Shown here piece by piece: positions 24,484 through 33,105 of a stretch of 64,000 bases of DNA. Origin of the DNA: Lentzea albidocapillata subsp. violacea (lineage in GTDB: Bacteria; Actinomycetota; Actinomycetes; Mycobacteriales; Pseudonocardiaceae); the NCBI RefSeq assembly GCF_900100275.1, contig NZ_FNET01000001.1:310001-374000 (forward strand). The letters are read 5' to 3'. Within the stretch, counting starts at the first letter, position 1; each line of letters starts with the position of its first letter. The notes beneath the pieces were generated by a model that made no database searches, had not been told where the DNA came from, and saw only the letters and a list, made by a program, of their open reading frames with translations. Both the position numbers and the translations under genes were made by a program.

Positions 24484-25518
24484 TCAGGCGGATTCGCGGA
24501 CGACGAGCTCGGTCGGCAGGATCACCGTGGCCGGCCCTTCGCCGTCGATCTGGGCGAGCAGCTGGCGCACCATCATCTCGCTGATGCGATTCCACGGCTG
24601 CCGGATGGTGGTCAGCGGGGGACGGGCAGCGGTTGCGGCCGGTGAGTCGTCGAAGCCGCCGACGGCGATGTCATCGGGCACGCGCAGGCCCGCCCGCTCG
24701 ATCGCCGTCAACGCGCCGTCGGCCATCAGGTCCGACGCCACGAAGACCGCGTCGATGTCCGGTGCACTGGTCAGCAGTTGCTCCATGCAGGCCTCACCGC
24801 TGGCCCGGCTGTAGTCGCCGACCGCCACCAGCCGCTGGTCGTGGGCGATGCCGTGCTCGGCGAGCATTTCGCGGTAGCCGTCGAGCCGTTCCAGTCCTCC
24901 GGGCGTGTCCCGAGGGCCGGCGATGGTCGCGACGCGCTTGCGGCCGGACTCGAGCAGGTAGCGCACCATGGCCCTGGCGCCCTCACGGTCGTTGGCCGCC
25001 ACGTAGGACACCGCGTCACGCTCACCGAGCGGCTTGCCGCAACACACGAACGGCAGGTTGGCCTGCCGGAGGTGGCCGATCATCGGGTTGCCGCGGTGCG
25101 AGGAGACCAGCAGCACGCCGTCGACGTGGTGCGCCGACAGGAACGGGGCGATGCGGCGGCGTTCGGCCTCGGTGCCCGCGGTGATCAGGATGAGCGGCAG
25201 GTCGTGCTCGGCCAGAGCGGTGGTGCAGCCGCGCAGCAGAGTGGTGAAGTTGGGGTCCTCGAAGAACCGCTCCTGTGGCTCTGACAGGAGGAACGCCACC
25301 GAACCCGCGCGCTGGGTCACCAGACTGCGGGCCGCCCGGTTCACCACGTAACCCAGCTTGCGGATCGCGGCGTGGACCGCCTCCTGCGAGGCCGGACTGA
25401 CGTTGTGCCCGCCCTGCAGAACGCGGGAGACGGTGCCACGCGAGACGCCGGCGTGCGCGGCGACGTCGAGAATCGTCGGCGGCCGCTTCATTCGCCGTTG
25501 TGGCGCGGTGTCCGTCAT
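24484..25518 (-). CDS. LacI-family regulator of the esterase-GH53 operon
   Basis: A 344-residue LacI/GalR repressor. The HTH reads TILDVAAHAGVSRGTVSRVLQGGHNV. The sensor domain carries VDGVLLVSSHRG, AIERAGLRVPDDIAVGGFDD and TTIRQPWNRI. Same strand as, and directly upstream of, the five-gene esterase/galactanase operon. The intervening 222 bases hold two copies of a near-perfect palindrome, making it the most likely regulator of that operon. The ATG is preceded by GAGGATAG. A frameshifted transporter remnant is present upstream of it. Confidence 0.88.
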   Translation of the reverse strand: MTDTAPQRRMKRPPTILDVAAHAGVSRGTVSRVLQGGHNVSPASQEAVHAAIRKLGYVVNRAARSLVTQRAGSVAFLLSEPQERFFEDPNFTTLLRGCTTALAEHDLPLILITAGTEAERRRIAPFLSAHHVDGVLLVSSHRGNPMIGHLRQANLPFVCCGKPLGERDAVSYVAANDREGARAMVRYLLESGRKRVATIAGPRDTPGGLERLDGYREMLAEHGIAHDQRLVAVGDYSRASGEACMEQLLTSAPDIDAVFVASDLMADGALTAIERAGLRVPDDIAVGGFDDSPAATAARPPLTTIRQPWNRISEMMVRQLLAQIDGEGPATVILPTELVVRESA

Positions 25519-25532
25519 CTATCCTCATCCGC

Positions 25533-25549
25533 CGTGACCGGTGGTCACG
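25533..25549. promoter_or_regulatory. Inverted repeat upstream of LacI gene
   Basis: CGTGACC-GGT-GGTCACG, a perfect 7-base inverted repeat, sits 15 bases before the LacI start. It could be an autoregulatory operator. It also overlaps the stop codon of the permease remnant, so a transcription-stop role is possible. Confidence 0.35.
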
Positions 25550-25645
25550 ACTTTACGGCCCCTGTCAGCAGGTCGACGCGCCAGTAGCGCTAACCCGAGG
25601 AACAACGCGATCAGGGGAATGATGGACAGCAATGCGCCAGTGCGA
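25545..25645 (-). pseudogene. Remnant of a sugar ABC permease C-terminus, frameshifted
   Basis: One frame encodes TGALLSIIPLIALFL and, after a shift of frame near 25590, another encodes RYWRVDLLTGAVKS followed by a stop codon. Joined, these give the stereotyped end of MalG-type sugar permeases (SIIPLIxLFLxLQRYWxxxLxTGAVK). The seven bases between the two parts replace what would be two or three codons, so at least one indel is needed. The rest of the permease is missing; the D-hydroxyacid dehydrogenase ends 66 bases upstream. Confidence 0.65.
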
Positions 25646-25710
25646 TGACGGTATGGGCAGCCTGCACGTGCCTGCGGGCGGAGTCCGTGTCTTCTTCCGA
25701 ACGTGGTCAG

Positions 25711-26742
25711 TCAGGCGATCCGGTGCAGGTCGCTGGAACAGATGGTGCCGTGCAGCGGTTCGCCTCCGACGAAGCGCGCGAGCTCGGCCACGGTGAACTC
25801 GCCCAGGCGCCGCAGCTCGCGTCCCTGTGAACCGGCCAGGTGCGGGGTGACGAGCACGTTCGGCAGCCGCAGGAGCGGGTGATCGGGCGGCAGCGGGCTG
25901 GGATCGGTCACGTCGAGCACGGCGTCGATGCGCCCGGTCGCGCAGTGGCGGGTGAGGGCGACGGTGTCCACCAGGGATCCGCGCGCGGTGTTGATGAGCG
26001 TCGCGCCGTCCTGGAGCAGGGCGAGCCGCCGGGCGTCGAGCAGGTGGTGGGTCTCCGGCAGTGCCGGCGCATGCACGGAGACCAGTTCGCTGCGGCGGCA
26101 CAGCTCGTCCGTGCCGACCAGTTCCGCGCCGAGTGCGCGGGCTTCCTGGGCGGTGACGAAGGGATCGGCGAGGAGCAGCCGGACGTTGTGCGGACGCAGC
26201 CGATCCAGGACGAGCCGACCTGTCCGGGAGGCGCCGATGATCCCGATCGTGCGGTCGAAAAGCCCGGTGCCGGCACCGGAACGCCAATCACCTGCCGTGC
26301 GGTCGTGTGCGTACCAGTTGGCTCGGGCGAACACTCGTTTCGCCGCGAAGACGATGGCGGACACCGTGTATTCGGCTACCGGCACGGCGTTCGCCTGTGC
26401 GGCCGACGAGACCGTGACGCCGTGCGCGAAGACCGCGGGGTCGACATGTCCTTTGACGGAACCGGCCGAGTGGATCACGGCGCGCAGCCGCGGCGCGGTG
26501 GCGAGCACGGCGCTGTCGATGCGCGGGCAGCCCCAGCCGGTCACCAGCACGTCCGCCTCGCGCAGCACGGACACGGCTTCCTCCGTTCCGAAGGACGTGA
26601 GGGCTGGACCCGGTTCCAGTCGCACCAGGGTTCGCAGCTGTTCCAGCAGGTCCGCGGGGAACAGGTCCGGCAGCGCCCAGGGCTGCATGGCGAGCACCGC
26701 TACGGGACGTTCCGGCACGGATCGATCCCCTCCGTGAGGCAT
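25711..26742 (-). CDS. D-2-hydroxyacid dehydrogenase family oxidoreductase
   Basis: A 343-residue NAD(P)-dependent enzyme. The Rossmann fingerprint is FDRTIGIIGASRTGRLVLDRL (GxxGAxxxG). The substrate Arg is in INTARGSLVD and the catalytic His in VTPHLAGSQG. In the segment where classical members have DVFExEPL this protein has DVTDPSPL, so the catalytic Glu position appears replaced. Divergent from an ABC transporter operon with a shared operator region, so it probably processes an imported sugar acid or unsaturated uronate product. ATG chosen at MPHGGDRSVPERP; a start 19 codons upstream would lie inside the operator. Confidence 0.8.
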   Translation of the reverse strand: MPHGGDRSVPERPVAVLAMQPWALPDLFPADLLEQLRTLVRLEPGPALTSFGTEEAVSVLREADVLVTGWGCPRIDSAVLATAPRLRAVIHSAGSVKGHVDPAVFAHGVTVSSAAQANAVPVAEYTVSAIVFAAKRVFARANWYAHDRTAGDWRSGAGTGLFDRTIGIIGASRTGRLVLDRLRPHNVRLLLADPFVTAQEARALGAELVGTDELCRRSELVSVHAPALPETHHLLDARRLALLQDGATLINTARGSLVDTVALTRHCATGRIDAVLDVTDPSPLPPDHPLLRLPNVLVTPHLAGSQGRELRRLGEFTVAELARFVGGEPLHGTICSSDLHRIA

Positions 26743-26750
26743 GGCTGAGT

Positions 26751-26762
26751 TAAAACGTTTTA
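26751..26762. promoter_or_regulatory. LacI-type operator (dehydrogenase side)
   Basis: TAAAACGTTTTA is a perfect 12-base palindrome eight bases upstream of the dehydrogenase ATG. It overlaps the -10 region of a leftward promoter whose -35 is TTGACA (plus strand TGTCAA at 26782-26787). Member of the GTAAnCGYTTTM operator group. Confidence 0.65.
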
Positions 26763-26805
26763 CCATGGCACGGGCCCTAGTTGTCAAAGGGTACGGCATC
26801 CATGG

Positions 26806-26834
26806 TTGACCTGAGGATGTAAGCGTTTTATCTT
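26806..26834 (+). promoter_or_regulatory. Promoter and operator of the first ABC operon
   Basis: TTGACC and TATCTT are spaced by 17 bases on the rightward strand. The GTAAGCGTTTTA operator (26819-26830) covers the spacer and the first half of the -10, so a LacI protein bound there would block RNA polymerase. The operator matches the group found at other hydrolase genes. Confidence 0.65.
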
Positions 26835-26886
26835 CGGGGTCGCTGGGTTTCGGTCGAGGGCGATCGTCACGACGGGGGGCACCGAG

Positions 26887-27858
26887 GTGAGTGCGGTCGA
26901 GACCAGGCGGCCATCCCGCGAAGTGCGCCGGCAGACGTCACACGCCCAGGAACGGGGACACCGCAGGCGGATCCGCCGGGACCGGGTGCTGCTGGCCGTG
27001 ATGGCGCCAGGCGTCCTCTACTTCCTGGTCTTCCACTACGGCGCGCTGTTCGGGAACGTGCTGGCCTTCGTCGACTACGTGCCGTTCCTGGGTCTCGCGG
27101 ACAGCGCGTGGGCCGGACTGGTCAACTTCGAGCAGATGCTCGGCGATCCGCGGTTCTGGAACGCGGTCGCGAACACGGTCGTGATCGCCGGCCTCCAGCT
27201 GGTGTTCTTCTTCCCGGCTCCGCTTGCCTTGGCGCTGCTGCTGCACAGCCTGGTCGGCACGACCGTCAAACGGTTCGTGCAGAGCGTGGTCTACCTGCCG
27301 CATTTCCTGTCGTGGGTGATCGTTGTGGCGCTGTTCCAGCACATGCTCGGGGGTGCCGGAGTGGTCAACGGCTGGATGGGCGAGTTCGGTCTCGGGGCGA
27401 TTCACGTCATCGGCAACCCGGACGCGTACAAGCCGCTGGTGGTCGCGCAGCTGATCTGGAAGGAATGCGGCTGGGCCACGATCATCTTCCTGGCCGCGCT
27501 GTCCCAAGTGGACGATCAGCAGTACGAGGCGGCGGCACTGGACGGCGCGGGCTGGTGGCGCAGGCTCTGGCACGTGACGCTGCCGGGCATCCGCCCGGTG
27601 ATCGTGCTCCTGCTGATACTCCGGCTGGGCGAGTTCCTCGAGGTCGGCTTCGAGCAGTTCTTCCTGCAACGGCAGGCGGTCGGGCCGGAGGCGGGCGAGG
27701 TGCTGGACACCTTCGTGTACTTCACCGGCTTCGCCAACGGCGAGTTCGGCTACGCGGCCGCCGCCGGGCTGTTCAAGGGGCTCATCGGTGTCGCGCTGGT
27801 GTACACGGCGAACAGGGTCGCGCATCGGCTCGGCGAACAGGGGGTGTACCGGCGTTGA
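26887..27858 (+). CDS. Sugar ABC transporter permease (MalF/LplB type)
   Basis: A 323-residue inner-membrane permease with about six spans. The EAA loop reads YEAAALDGAGWWRRLWHVTLPGIRP, matching the EAA-x3-G-x9-I-x-LP consensus that docks an ABC ATPase. It is of the LplB/YtfT-like type used for complex oligosaccharides. No ATPase gene is near, so a shared MsiK-type ATPase is implied. The stop overlaps the next permease start (TTGA). Confidence 0.88.
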   Translation: MSAVETRRPSREVRRQTSHAQERGHRRRIRRDRVLLAVMAPGVLYFLVFHYGALFGNVLAFVDYVPFLGLADSAWAGLVNFEQMLGDPRFWNAVANTVVIAGLQLVFFFPAPLALALLLHSLVGTTVKRFVQSVVYLPHFLSWVIVVALFQHMLGGAGVVNGWMGEFGLGAIHVIGNPDAYKPLVVAQLIWKECGWATIIFLAALSQVDDQQYEAAALDGAGWWRRLWHVTLPGIRPVIVLLLILRLGEFLEVGFEQFFLQRQAVGPEAGEVLDTFVYFTGFANGEFGYAAAAGLFKGLIGVALVYTANRVAHRLGEQGVYRR

Positions 27859-28733
27859 GGGCGACATATCCGGCGTGGCAGGGCAAACCAGGGCCGGGGC
27901 TGCGGCTCGCGAAGGCGGTGGCGCTCATCGTCATCGTGCTGCTCGTGTTGTTCCCGTTGTGGACCGTCGTGGCGACGAGCCTCGCCTCACCGCAGGACGT
28001 GATCGCCAACGGTGGCTGGGTGGTGTGGCCGGAGCGGTTCACGCTCGGCGCGTACACGGAGATACTCGACGGCGGAGTCGTGACGCGGGCGCTGCTGGTC
28101 AGTGGCGGCGTCACGGTGATCGGCACGGCGCTCAGCCTGGTCTGCACGGTGGGCCTCGCGTACGCGCTGTCGCGGCCCCACGTCTACGGCGGCCGGCCGA
28201 TGTTGTTGCTGATCCTGTTCACGTTCCTGTTCCCGCCGGGGATGATCCCGCTGTTCCTGGTGGTGCGGACCACCGGCCTGTTCGACTCCTACGCCGCGCT
28301 GGTCCTGCCGTTCCTGATCAACGTGTTCAACCTGATCGTGCTGCGGGGCTTCTTCCAGTCCATCCCGGCCGAACTGCTGGAGGCCGCCCGCATCGACGGC
28401 GCCGGCGAACTGACCATGCTGTGGCGGATCGTGCTGCCGCTGTCCAAGGCGGTGCTGGCGGTCGTCAGCCTGTTCTACGCGGTCGCCTACTGGAACCGCT
28501 TCTTCGAGGCCATCATCTACTTCAACGACCAGACGAAGTGGCCGATCGGCACGGTGCTGCGTCAGTACGTCACCGGGGGAGCCGACCTCAGCGGTGACTC
28601 GACGGTCACCTCCGCTCCGCAGTCGACCCAGATGGCGGTGGTGGTCCTGGCCGTCGCGCCCATCGTGTGCATCTACCCGCTGCTCCAACGCTATTTCGTC
28701 AAAGGCGTGCTCACCGGCGCTGTCAAGGCCTGA
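27855..28733 (+). CDS. Sugar ABC transporter permease (MalG/LplC type)
   Basis: About 292 residues with six membrane spans and EAA motif LEAARIDGAGELTMLWRIVLPLSK. It ends in the classic LLQRYFVKGVLTGAVKA. The only sensible start is a TTG overlapping the preceding stop codon, giving MRATYPAWQGK. Partner of the upstream permease in importing pectin-derived oligosaccharides. Confidence 0.87.
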   Translation: MRATYPAWQGKPGPGLRLAKAVALIVIVLLVLFPLWTVVATSLASPQDVIANGGWVVWPERFTLGAYTEILDGGVVTRALLVSGGVTVIGTALSLVCTVGLAYALSRPHVYGGRPMLLLILFTFLFPPGMIPLFLVVRTTGLFDSYAALVLPFLINVFNLIVLRGFFQSIPAELLEAARIDGAGELTMLWRIVLPLSKAVLAVVSLFYAVAYWNRFFEAIIYFNDQTKWPIGTVLRQYVTGGADLSGDSTVTSAPQSTQMAVVVLAVAPIVCIYPLLQRYFVKGVLTGAVKA

Positions 28734-28763
28734 TCCACCCTTCACGAGAGGAAGGAGCCACGC

Positions 28764-30404
28764 ATGTCTTCTCACCTCCGCCGACGGTCGTTGCTGAAGC
28801 TGGCCGGTGCCGGTGCGCTCGCCACCGTGGCCGGACCCGCGCTCGCCGGCTGCGGCAGCGGATCCACCGGCAACGTCGGCAATGCCGGCAAGAATGTGGT
28901 GCCGTGGCCCACATACGTGCCGTTCGCGGGTCCGACACCCGATGCGCCTGGCGACAAGTCGGGCGTGCAACCGCTGTACCTGAACTACCCGCAGAATCTT
29001 GTCCGGTCGGTGCCGGAAGCACCGGGCGACGGTTCGGACGTGACCGCGGTGGTCGTCACCTACGGCGCTCCGCCCAAACCGTTGGAGAGCAACCAGTTCT
29101 GGCAGGCGATCAACAAGGCGCTGAACGTCAACCTGAAGGTCGTGGTCGTCCCGGACGCCGAGTACGGCCAGAAGATGGCCACGCTGATGGCCTCCGGCGA
29201 CGACCTGCCCGACATCATCATGTTCAGCAACCTCCAGCTGCCCCGCTCCCACGAGTTCGTCCAGAGCCGGTGCGCCGACCTGTCCGACCTCGTCGGCGGG
29301 GACGCGGTCAAGGACTATCCCAGTCTGGCCAACATCCCCACGTACGCCTGGCAGGGCATGGGCCGCGTCGGCGGCCGGATCTACGGCGTGCCGCTGGAGC
29401 GTCCGAAACCGGGCAACAGCCTGTACGTCAACCGCACGGCGTTCCAGCAGGCCGGTGTAGCGCGGGAGTGGCGCACAGAGGAGTTCGTCGCCGCGATGAC
29501 CGGGCAGTCGGGCGGCGGGCGGTGGGGGATCGGCGGCTCCAAGAGCCTTTTCGGCGGCTTCGGCTCGATCGCCTACCACGCCGGTTCGCTCGGTGCGCCG
29601 AACGCCTGGGAACTGCGCGACGGCCAGTTCGTCAGCACCCTCACCACGCCCCAGTTCGAGGAGGCGCTCGGCGTGATGCGCCGGCTCGCCGAGAAGGGCG
29701 CCTACCAGCCGGACAGCCTCACGCTCAGCGCGACCGATCTGAAGACCTTCTGGTACAACGGTTCCATCCTGTCGATCACCGACGGTTTCGGCGCGGTGGC
29801 GAGGGAGACGATGGACGGCATCAACCGCCGGTTCGCGTTCGACCTCGCCCGCCCGTACGGGCCGAACGCGACCCCCTGGCAGGGCACCGGCATCTTCGGC
29901 TACGTCACGTTCAAGAAGGCCGGCGCGGACCGGATCAAGCTGCTGCTGCGCGTCTCCAACTACCTCAGCGCCCCGTTCGGCACCTCCGAGTACGAGCTGG
30001 TCAACTACGGCGTGGAGGGCACGCACTTCACCAAGGACTCCGGCGGAATCAAGACGACCGACTTGTTCAAGGTGGAGAACAACGTCAACCTGCCGATCAA
30101 GTACCTCGGGGTCGCGCCGGCCGTGCTGCACCTGCCTGGCTACCCGGAGGCGGCCAAAGCCGTCCACGAGTGGGAGAAGGCGGTGCTGCCGGGGAGCGCG
30201 GCCGATCCGGAGGCGGGGCTGCGGTCCGCGACCCGCACCAGCAAGGGCGCCGAGCTGACCCGGACCGTCGGCGACGCGATCGGGGCCATCGTGTTCGGCC
30301 GCAAGCCGGTGTCCGCCTGGAAGGACGCGGTCACCCAGTGGCGGCAGGCCGGCGGCGACAAGGTGGCCGAGGAACTGGCCAAGGAACACGCCGCCGCCAA
30401 GTAA
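28764..30404 (+). CDS. Sugar-binding lipoprotein of ABC transporter (LplA-like)
   Basis: A 546-residue solute-binding protein. The leader contains a twin-arginine motif (RRRSLLKLAGAG) and a lipobox LAGC that anchors it to the membrane after cleavage. The mature part is a family-1-type extracellular binding protein (VVVPDAEYGQKMATLMASGDDLPDIIMF) similar to LplA/YtcQ proteins of RG-derived oligosaccharide transport. Strong GGAAGGAG site before the ATG. Third gene of the operon. Confidence 0.87.
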   Translation: MSSHLRRRSLLKLAGAGALATVAGPALAGCGSGSTGNVGNAGKNVVPWPTYVPFAGPTPDAPGDKSGVQPLYLNYPQNLVRSVPEAPGDGSDVTAVVVTYGAPPKPLESNQFWQAINKALNVNLKVVVVPDAEYGQKMATLMASGDDLPDIIMFSNLQLPRSHEFVQSRCADLSDLVGGDAVKDYPSLANIPTYAWQGMGRVGGRIYGVPLERPKPGNSLYVNRTAFQQAGVAREWRTEEFVAAMTGQSGGGRWGIGGSKSLFGGFGSIAYHAGSLGAPNAWELRDGQFVSTLTTPQFEEALGVMRRLAEKGAYQPDSLTLSATDLKTFWYNGSILSITDGFGAVARETMDGINRRFAFDLARPYGPNATPWQGTGIFGYVTFKKAGADRIKLLLRVSNYLSAPFGTSEYELVNYGVEGTHFTKDSGGIKTTDLFKVENNVNLPIKYLGVAPAVLHLPGYPEAAKAVHEWEKAVLPGSAADPEAGLRSATRTSKGAELTRTVGDAIGAIVFGRKPVSAWKDAVTQWRQAGGDKVAEELAKEHAAAK

Positions 30405-30474
30405 CGCCTGAGCCCTCTGGGTTGTTGTCGGCTGTGCCGGAACGCCCCACCCGTTCCCGTCACCAGGAGTGCCC

Positions 30475-31542
30475 ATGATGCTCGTGCACCGGCGCGGTGC
30501 GGGCCGGCGAGTCCTGTCGCTCGTCGCCGCGCTCATCGTCGCCCTGTCCATGATCGCGGCGGGCCAGGACCGCGCGGACGCCGCGCCCGGCCCTTCGTTC
30601 ACCAATCCCGTCGTCCCCGCGCCCAACAGCGCCGACCCGACTTTGGTGCAGTACAACGGCCAGTACTACTACGTCGCCACCACGTGGACGTCCAACATCC
30701 TGATGCGCCGGTCGTCCACCATCGCCGGCCTGCGCAGCGCTCCGGAGCGGCGGGTCTTCACCGCGACCCAGAACACGGGCTGCTGCACGATGTGGGCTCC
30801 CCACCTGGAGCAGATCAACAACCGCTGGTACATCTACTACTCGGTGGCACCGCGGCCTGGATACGGATCGCGCCGCACGCACGTGCTGGAGAGTGCCGCG
30901 AACGACCCGATGGGCCCCTACACCTACCGGGGCGTGCTCAACCTGATGCCGAACAACGGCTGGGCGATCGACGGCGCGGTGCTCAAGCTCAACGGTACCC
31001 TGTACTTCCACTACTCGGCCTTCCACGCCGACAAGCTCCAGTCGATCTACATCGCACCGATGAGCAGCCCGACCTCCGTATCGGCCTACGGCACCCGCAT
31101 CTCGGCGCCGACGCTCGCGTGGGAGCGACAGGGCCAGCCGGTCAACGAGGGATCGTTCGCCCTGCAGCGCAACGGCCGCACGTTCCTCACCTACTCCGCC
31201 AGCTACTGCGGCACACCGGACTACAAGCTGGGCATGCTGGAGTACCGCGGCGGCAACCCGCTCGCGGCGTCGTCCTGGACCAAGTTCCCCACCCCGATCT
31301 TCCAGCGCAGCAACGCCAACGGCGTCTACGGCCCCGGCCACCACTCGTTCTTCACCTCACCCGACGGCACCGAGATCTGGATCGCCTACCACGCCAACTC
31401 CTCGGCGTCCCAGGGCTGCGGCACGACCCGGACCACGCGCGTGCAGAAGATCTCCTGGAACGCCGACGGCACCCCGAACCTCGGCGTCCCGGTCCCCACC
31501 TCCAAGGTCCTCGCCGGTCCCTCAGGCGAGACCGGCGGCTGA
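30475..31542 (+). CDS. Secreted GH43 exo-arabinofuranosidase-like enzyme
   Basis: A 355-residue exported GH43 propeller with signal peptide ending ADAA. Catalytic base Asp in NSADPTLVQY, pKa-modulating Asp in GWAIDGAVLK, acid Glu in QPVNEGSF. NTGCCTMWAPHLEQINNRWY and VLESAANDPMGPYTYRG resemble the GH43_26 exo-1,5-alpha-L-arabinofuranosidases of streptomycetes. I choose the ATG at a six-base distance from CAGGAG; GTG and a second ATG are alternatives. It would trim arabinan outside the cell. Confidence 0.85.
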   Translation: MMLVHRRGAGRRVLSLVAALIVALSMIAAGQDRADAAPGPSFTNPVVPAPNSADPTLVQYNGQYYYVATTWTSNILMRRSSTIAGLRSAPERRVFTATQNTGCCTMWAPHLEQINNRWYIYYSVAPRPGYGSRRTHVLESAANDPMGPYTYRGVLNLMPNNGWAIDGAVLKLNGTLYFHYSAFHADKLQSIYIAPMSSPTSVSAYGTRISAPTLAWERQGQPVNEGSFALQRNGRTFLTYSASYCGTPDYKLGMLEYRGGNPLAASSWTKFPTPIFQRSNANGVYGPGHHSFFTSPDGTEIWIAYHANSSASQGCGTTRTTRVQKISWNADGTPNLGVPVPTSKVLAGPSGETGG

Positions 31543-31616
31543 GTCCGCAACATCCGCCGGCAACGCACGACAAAGCTCCTGCCCACACCCATCCCTGCAC
31601 CCGATTGGTCAATCAG

Positions 31617-33080
31617 ATGTCACCGACACGTACCCGCAGCCGGTCAGCACCTCACACCCGTTCCCTGCGCCGCACTCTGGTCAGCGTTCTCAGCACGTTG
31701 GCTCTGCTGCCGGTGGTCGCACTGACCGGCGCATCACCGGCCAGCGCGGACACATCCCAGTTCCGAGGCGTGAACTGGGCTGTGCGTGGCGACAACTTCG
31801 TCACAGGTCCGCTCGTCCTCGACGGGCTGAACCAGTCGGACAGCTACTCGACCGTCCGGGCCAAGGCGGACGCCGTCTACAACGGGTTCAAGAACCAGCT
31901 CGGCGTCAACACCGTCCGGTTGCCGGTCAACACCCACACCGTCGGTACGTCGTGGTGGAACGCCTACCGTGGCACGATCGACGCCGCGACCGCCCAAGGC
32001 TTCAAGGTCATCCTCGCCTACTGGGAGGACGGAGCCGCGTCCGGCGGCCGGATCACCAACATGAACGCCTTCAACTCGATGTGGAACACCGTCACCGCCC
32101 AGTACGGCTCCAACAGCCTGGTCTACTTCGAGCCGATGAACGAACCCCACGGCTACAGCGCCTCCCAGTGGATCAACCTCGCCGTCTCGTGGATCAACGC
32201 TCGCGCGTCGATCCCGAAGGGCCGGATCCTGGTAGGTGGCACCGGTTACAGCCAGGACGTCAGGCCGGTCTGTGCCGACACACGTCTCGACGGGACGCTC
32301 CTGTCCTATCACCACTACGCCTTCTTCTACGGCGAGATGGACTACAACGGCTGGGTCCAGAGTTTCCGGCAGCGACTGGGCAACTGCGCCTCGCGCTCGG
32401 TCCTGACCGAGTTCGGCGCTCCGATGGACACCGGCCTGAACTACAACAATGCCAACAGCTCCAACAACTTCGTCCGGTACCTCCGCGCGGACACCGACTC
32501 CCTGCGGGCACTCAGGATGGGCGCGGTCTACTGGCCCGCGCTCGGTGGCAAGATCACCGCCGGACAGAACTACGACTGGTACTCCATGTTCGCGCTCCAC
32601 GGCAGCGGCACCAACCTGAGCGTGAGCATCCGCAGCTCCACCGGCGCTGACCGGCTCAGGCACGGCTGGGGCGCTGACGGCCCGCAGCCGGGGCAGCGTT
32701 ACGAGGCGGAGTCCGCTCCCGCGGTGTGTGACGGCACGATCGATACGAATCACGCGGGCTATTCGGGCAGCGGGTTCTGCAACGGCAGCAACGCCGTCGG
32801 GGCGGCAGCGCAGTTCACGGTGACCCCGGCGGCGGCGGGTACGGCGACGGTAAGCGTCCGGTTCGCCAACGGCTCGGCTACGCGGCCGGCGAACGTGATC
32901 GTCAACGGGACCACAGTGGCTACCGTGTCGTTCGAGTCGACGAGCTCATGGTCGGCCTGGTCGACCAAGTCCGTGCCGGTGTCGCTCAACGGCGGCAGCA
33001 ACACCATCCGGATCGCCCCGACCACGGCAGCCGGACTACCCAACGTCGACTCCCTCGACGTCGGAGCTGCCGCTGCCTGA
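31617..33080 (+). CDS. Secreted GH5 glycosidase with CBM35-like module
   Basis: A 487-residue exported enzyme. The long basic leader ends SPASA. The GH5 domain (about 45-355) has acid/base Glu in VYFEPMNEPHGYS and nucleophile Glu in VLTEFGAPM, with FRGVNWAVRG at its start. The C-terminal ~125 residues start RYEAESAPAVCDGTIDTNHAGY, a CBM35/CBM6-like beta-sandwich, ending LNGGSNTIRIAPTT. I cannot place the GH5 subfamily. In this operon galactan, mannan or arabinogalactan are all possible substrates. It ends the rightward ABC operon. Confidence 0.83.
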   Translation: MSPTRTRSRSAPHTRSLRRTLVSVLSTLALLPVVALTGASPASADTSQFRGVNWAVRGDNFVTGPLVLDGLNQSDSYSTVRAKADAVYNGFKNQLGVNTVRLPVNTHTVGTSWWNAYRGTIDAATAQGFKVILAYWEDGAASGGRITNMNAFNSMWNTVTAQYGSNSLVYFEPMNEPHGYSASQWINLAVSWINARASIPKGRILVGGTGYSQDVRPVCADTRLDGTLLSYHHYAFFYGEMDYNGWVQSFRQRLGNCASRSVLTEFGAPMDTGLNYNNANSSNNFVRYLRADTDSLRALRMGAVYWPALGGKITAGQNYDWYSMFALHGSGTNLSVSIRSSTGADRLRHGWGADGPQPGQRYEAESAPAVCDGTIDTNHAGYSGSGFCNGSNAVGAAAQFTVTPAAAGTATVSVRFANGSATRPANVIVNGTTVATVSFESTSSWSAWSTKSVPVSLNGGSNTIRIAPTTAAGLPNVDSLDVGAAAA

Positions 33081-33105
33081 CCTCCCCTGCTTGGAGGGCG
33101 TCAGG
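33076..33105. terminator. Bidirectional terminator between GH5 and LacI genes
   Basis: CCTGAC and GTCAGG arms with internal CTCC/GGAG pairing form a hairpin across the convergent ends of the GH5 gene and a LacI gene. Confidence 0.45.

Noticed and set aside
27987..30656. 889-codon minus-strand frame opposite ABC genes
   Set aside because: Antisense to clear permease and binding-protein genes, with no motif of its own.
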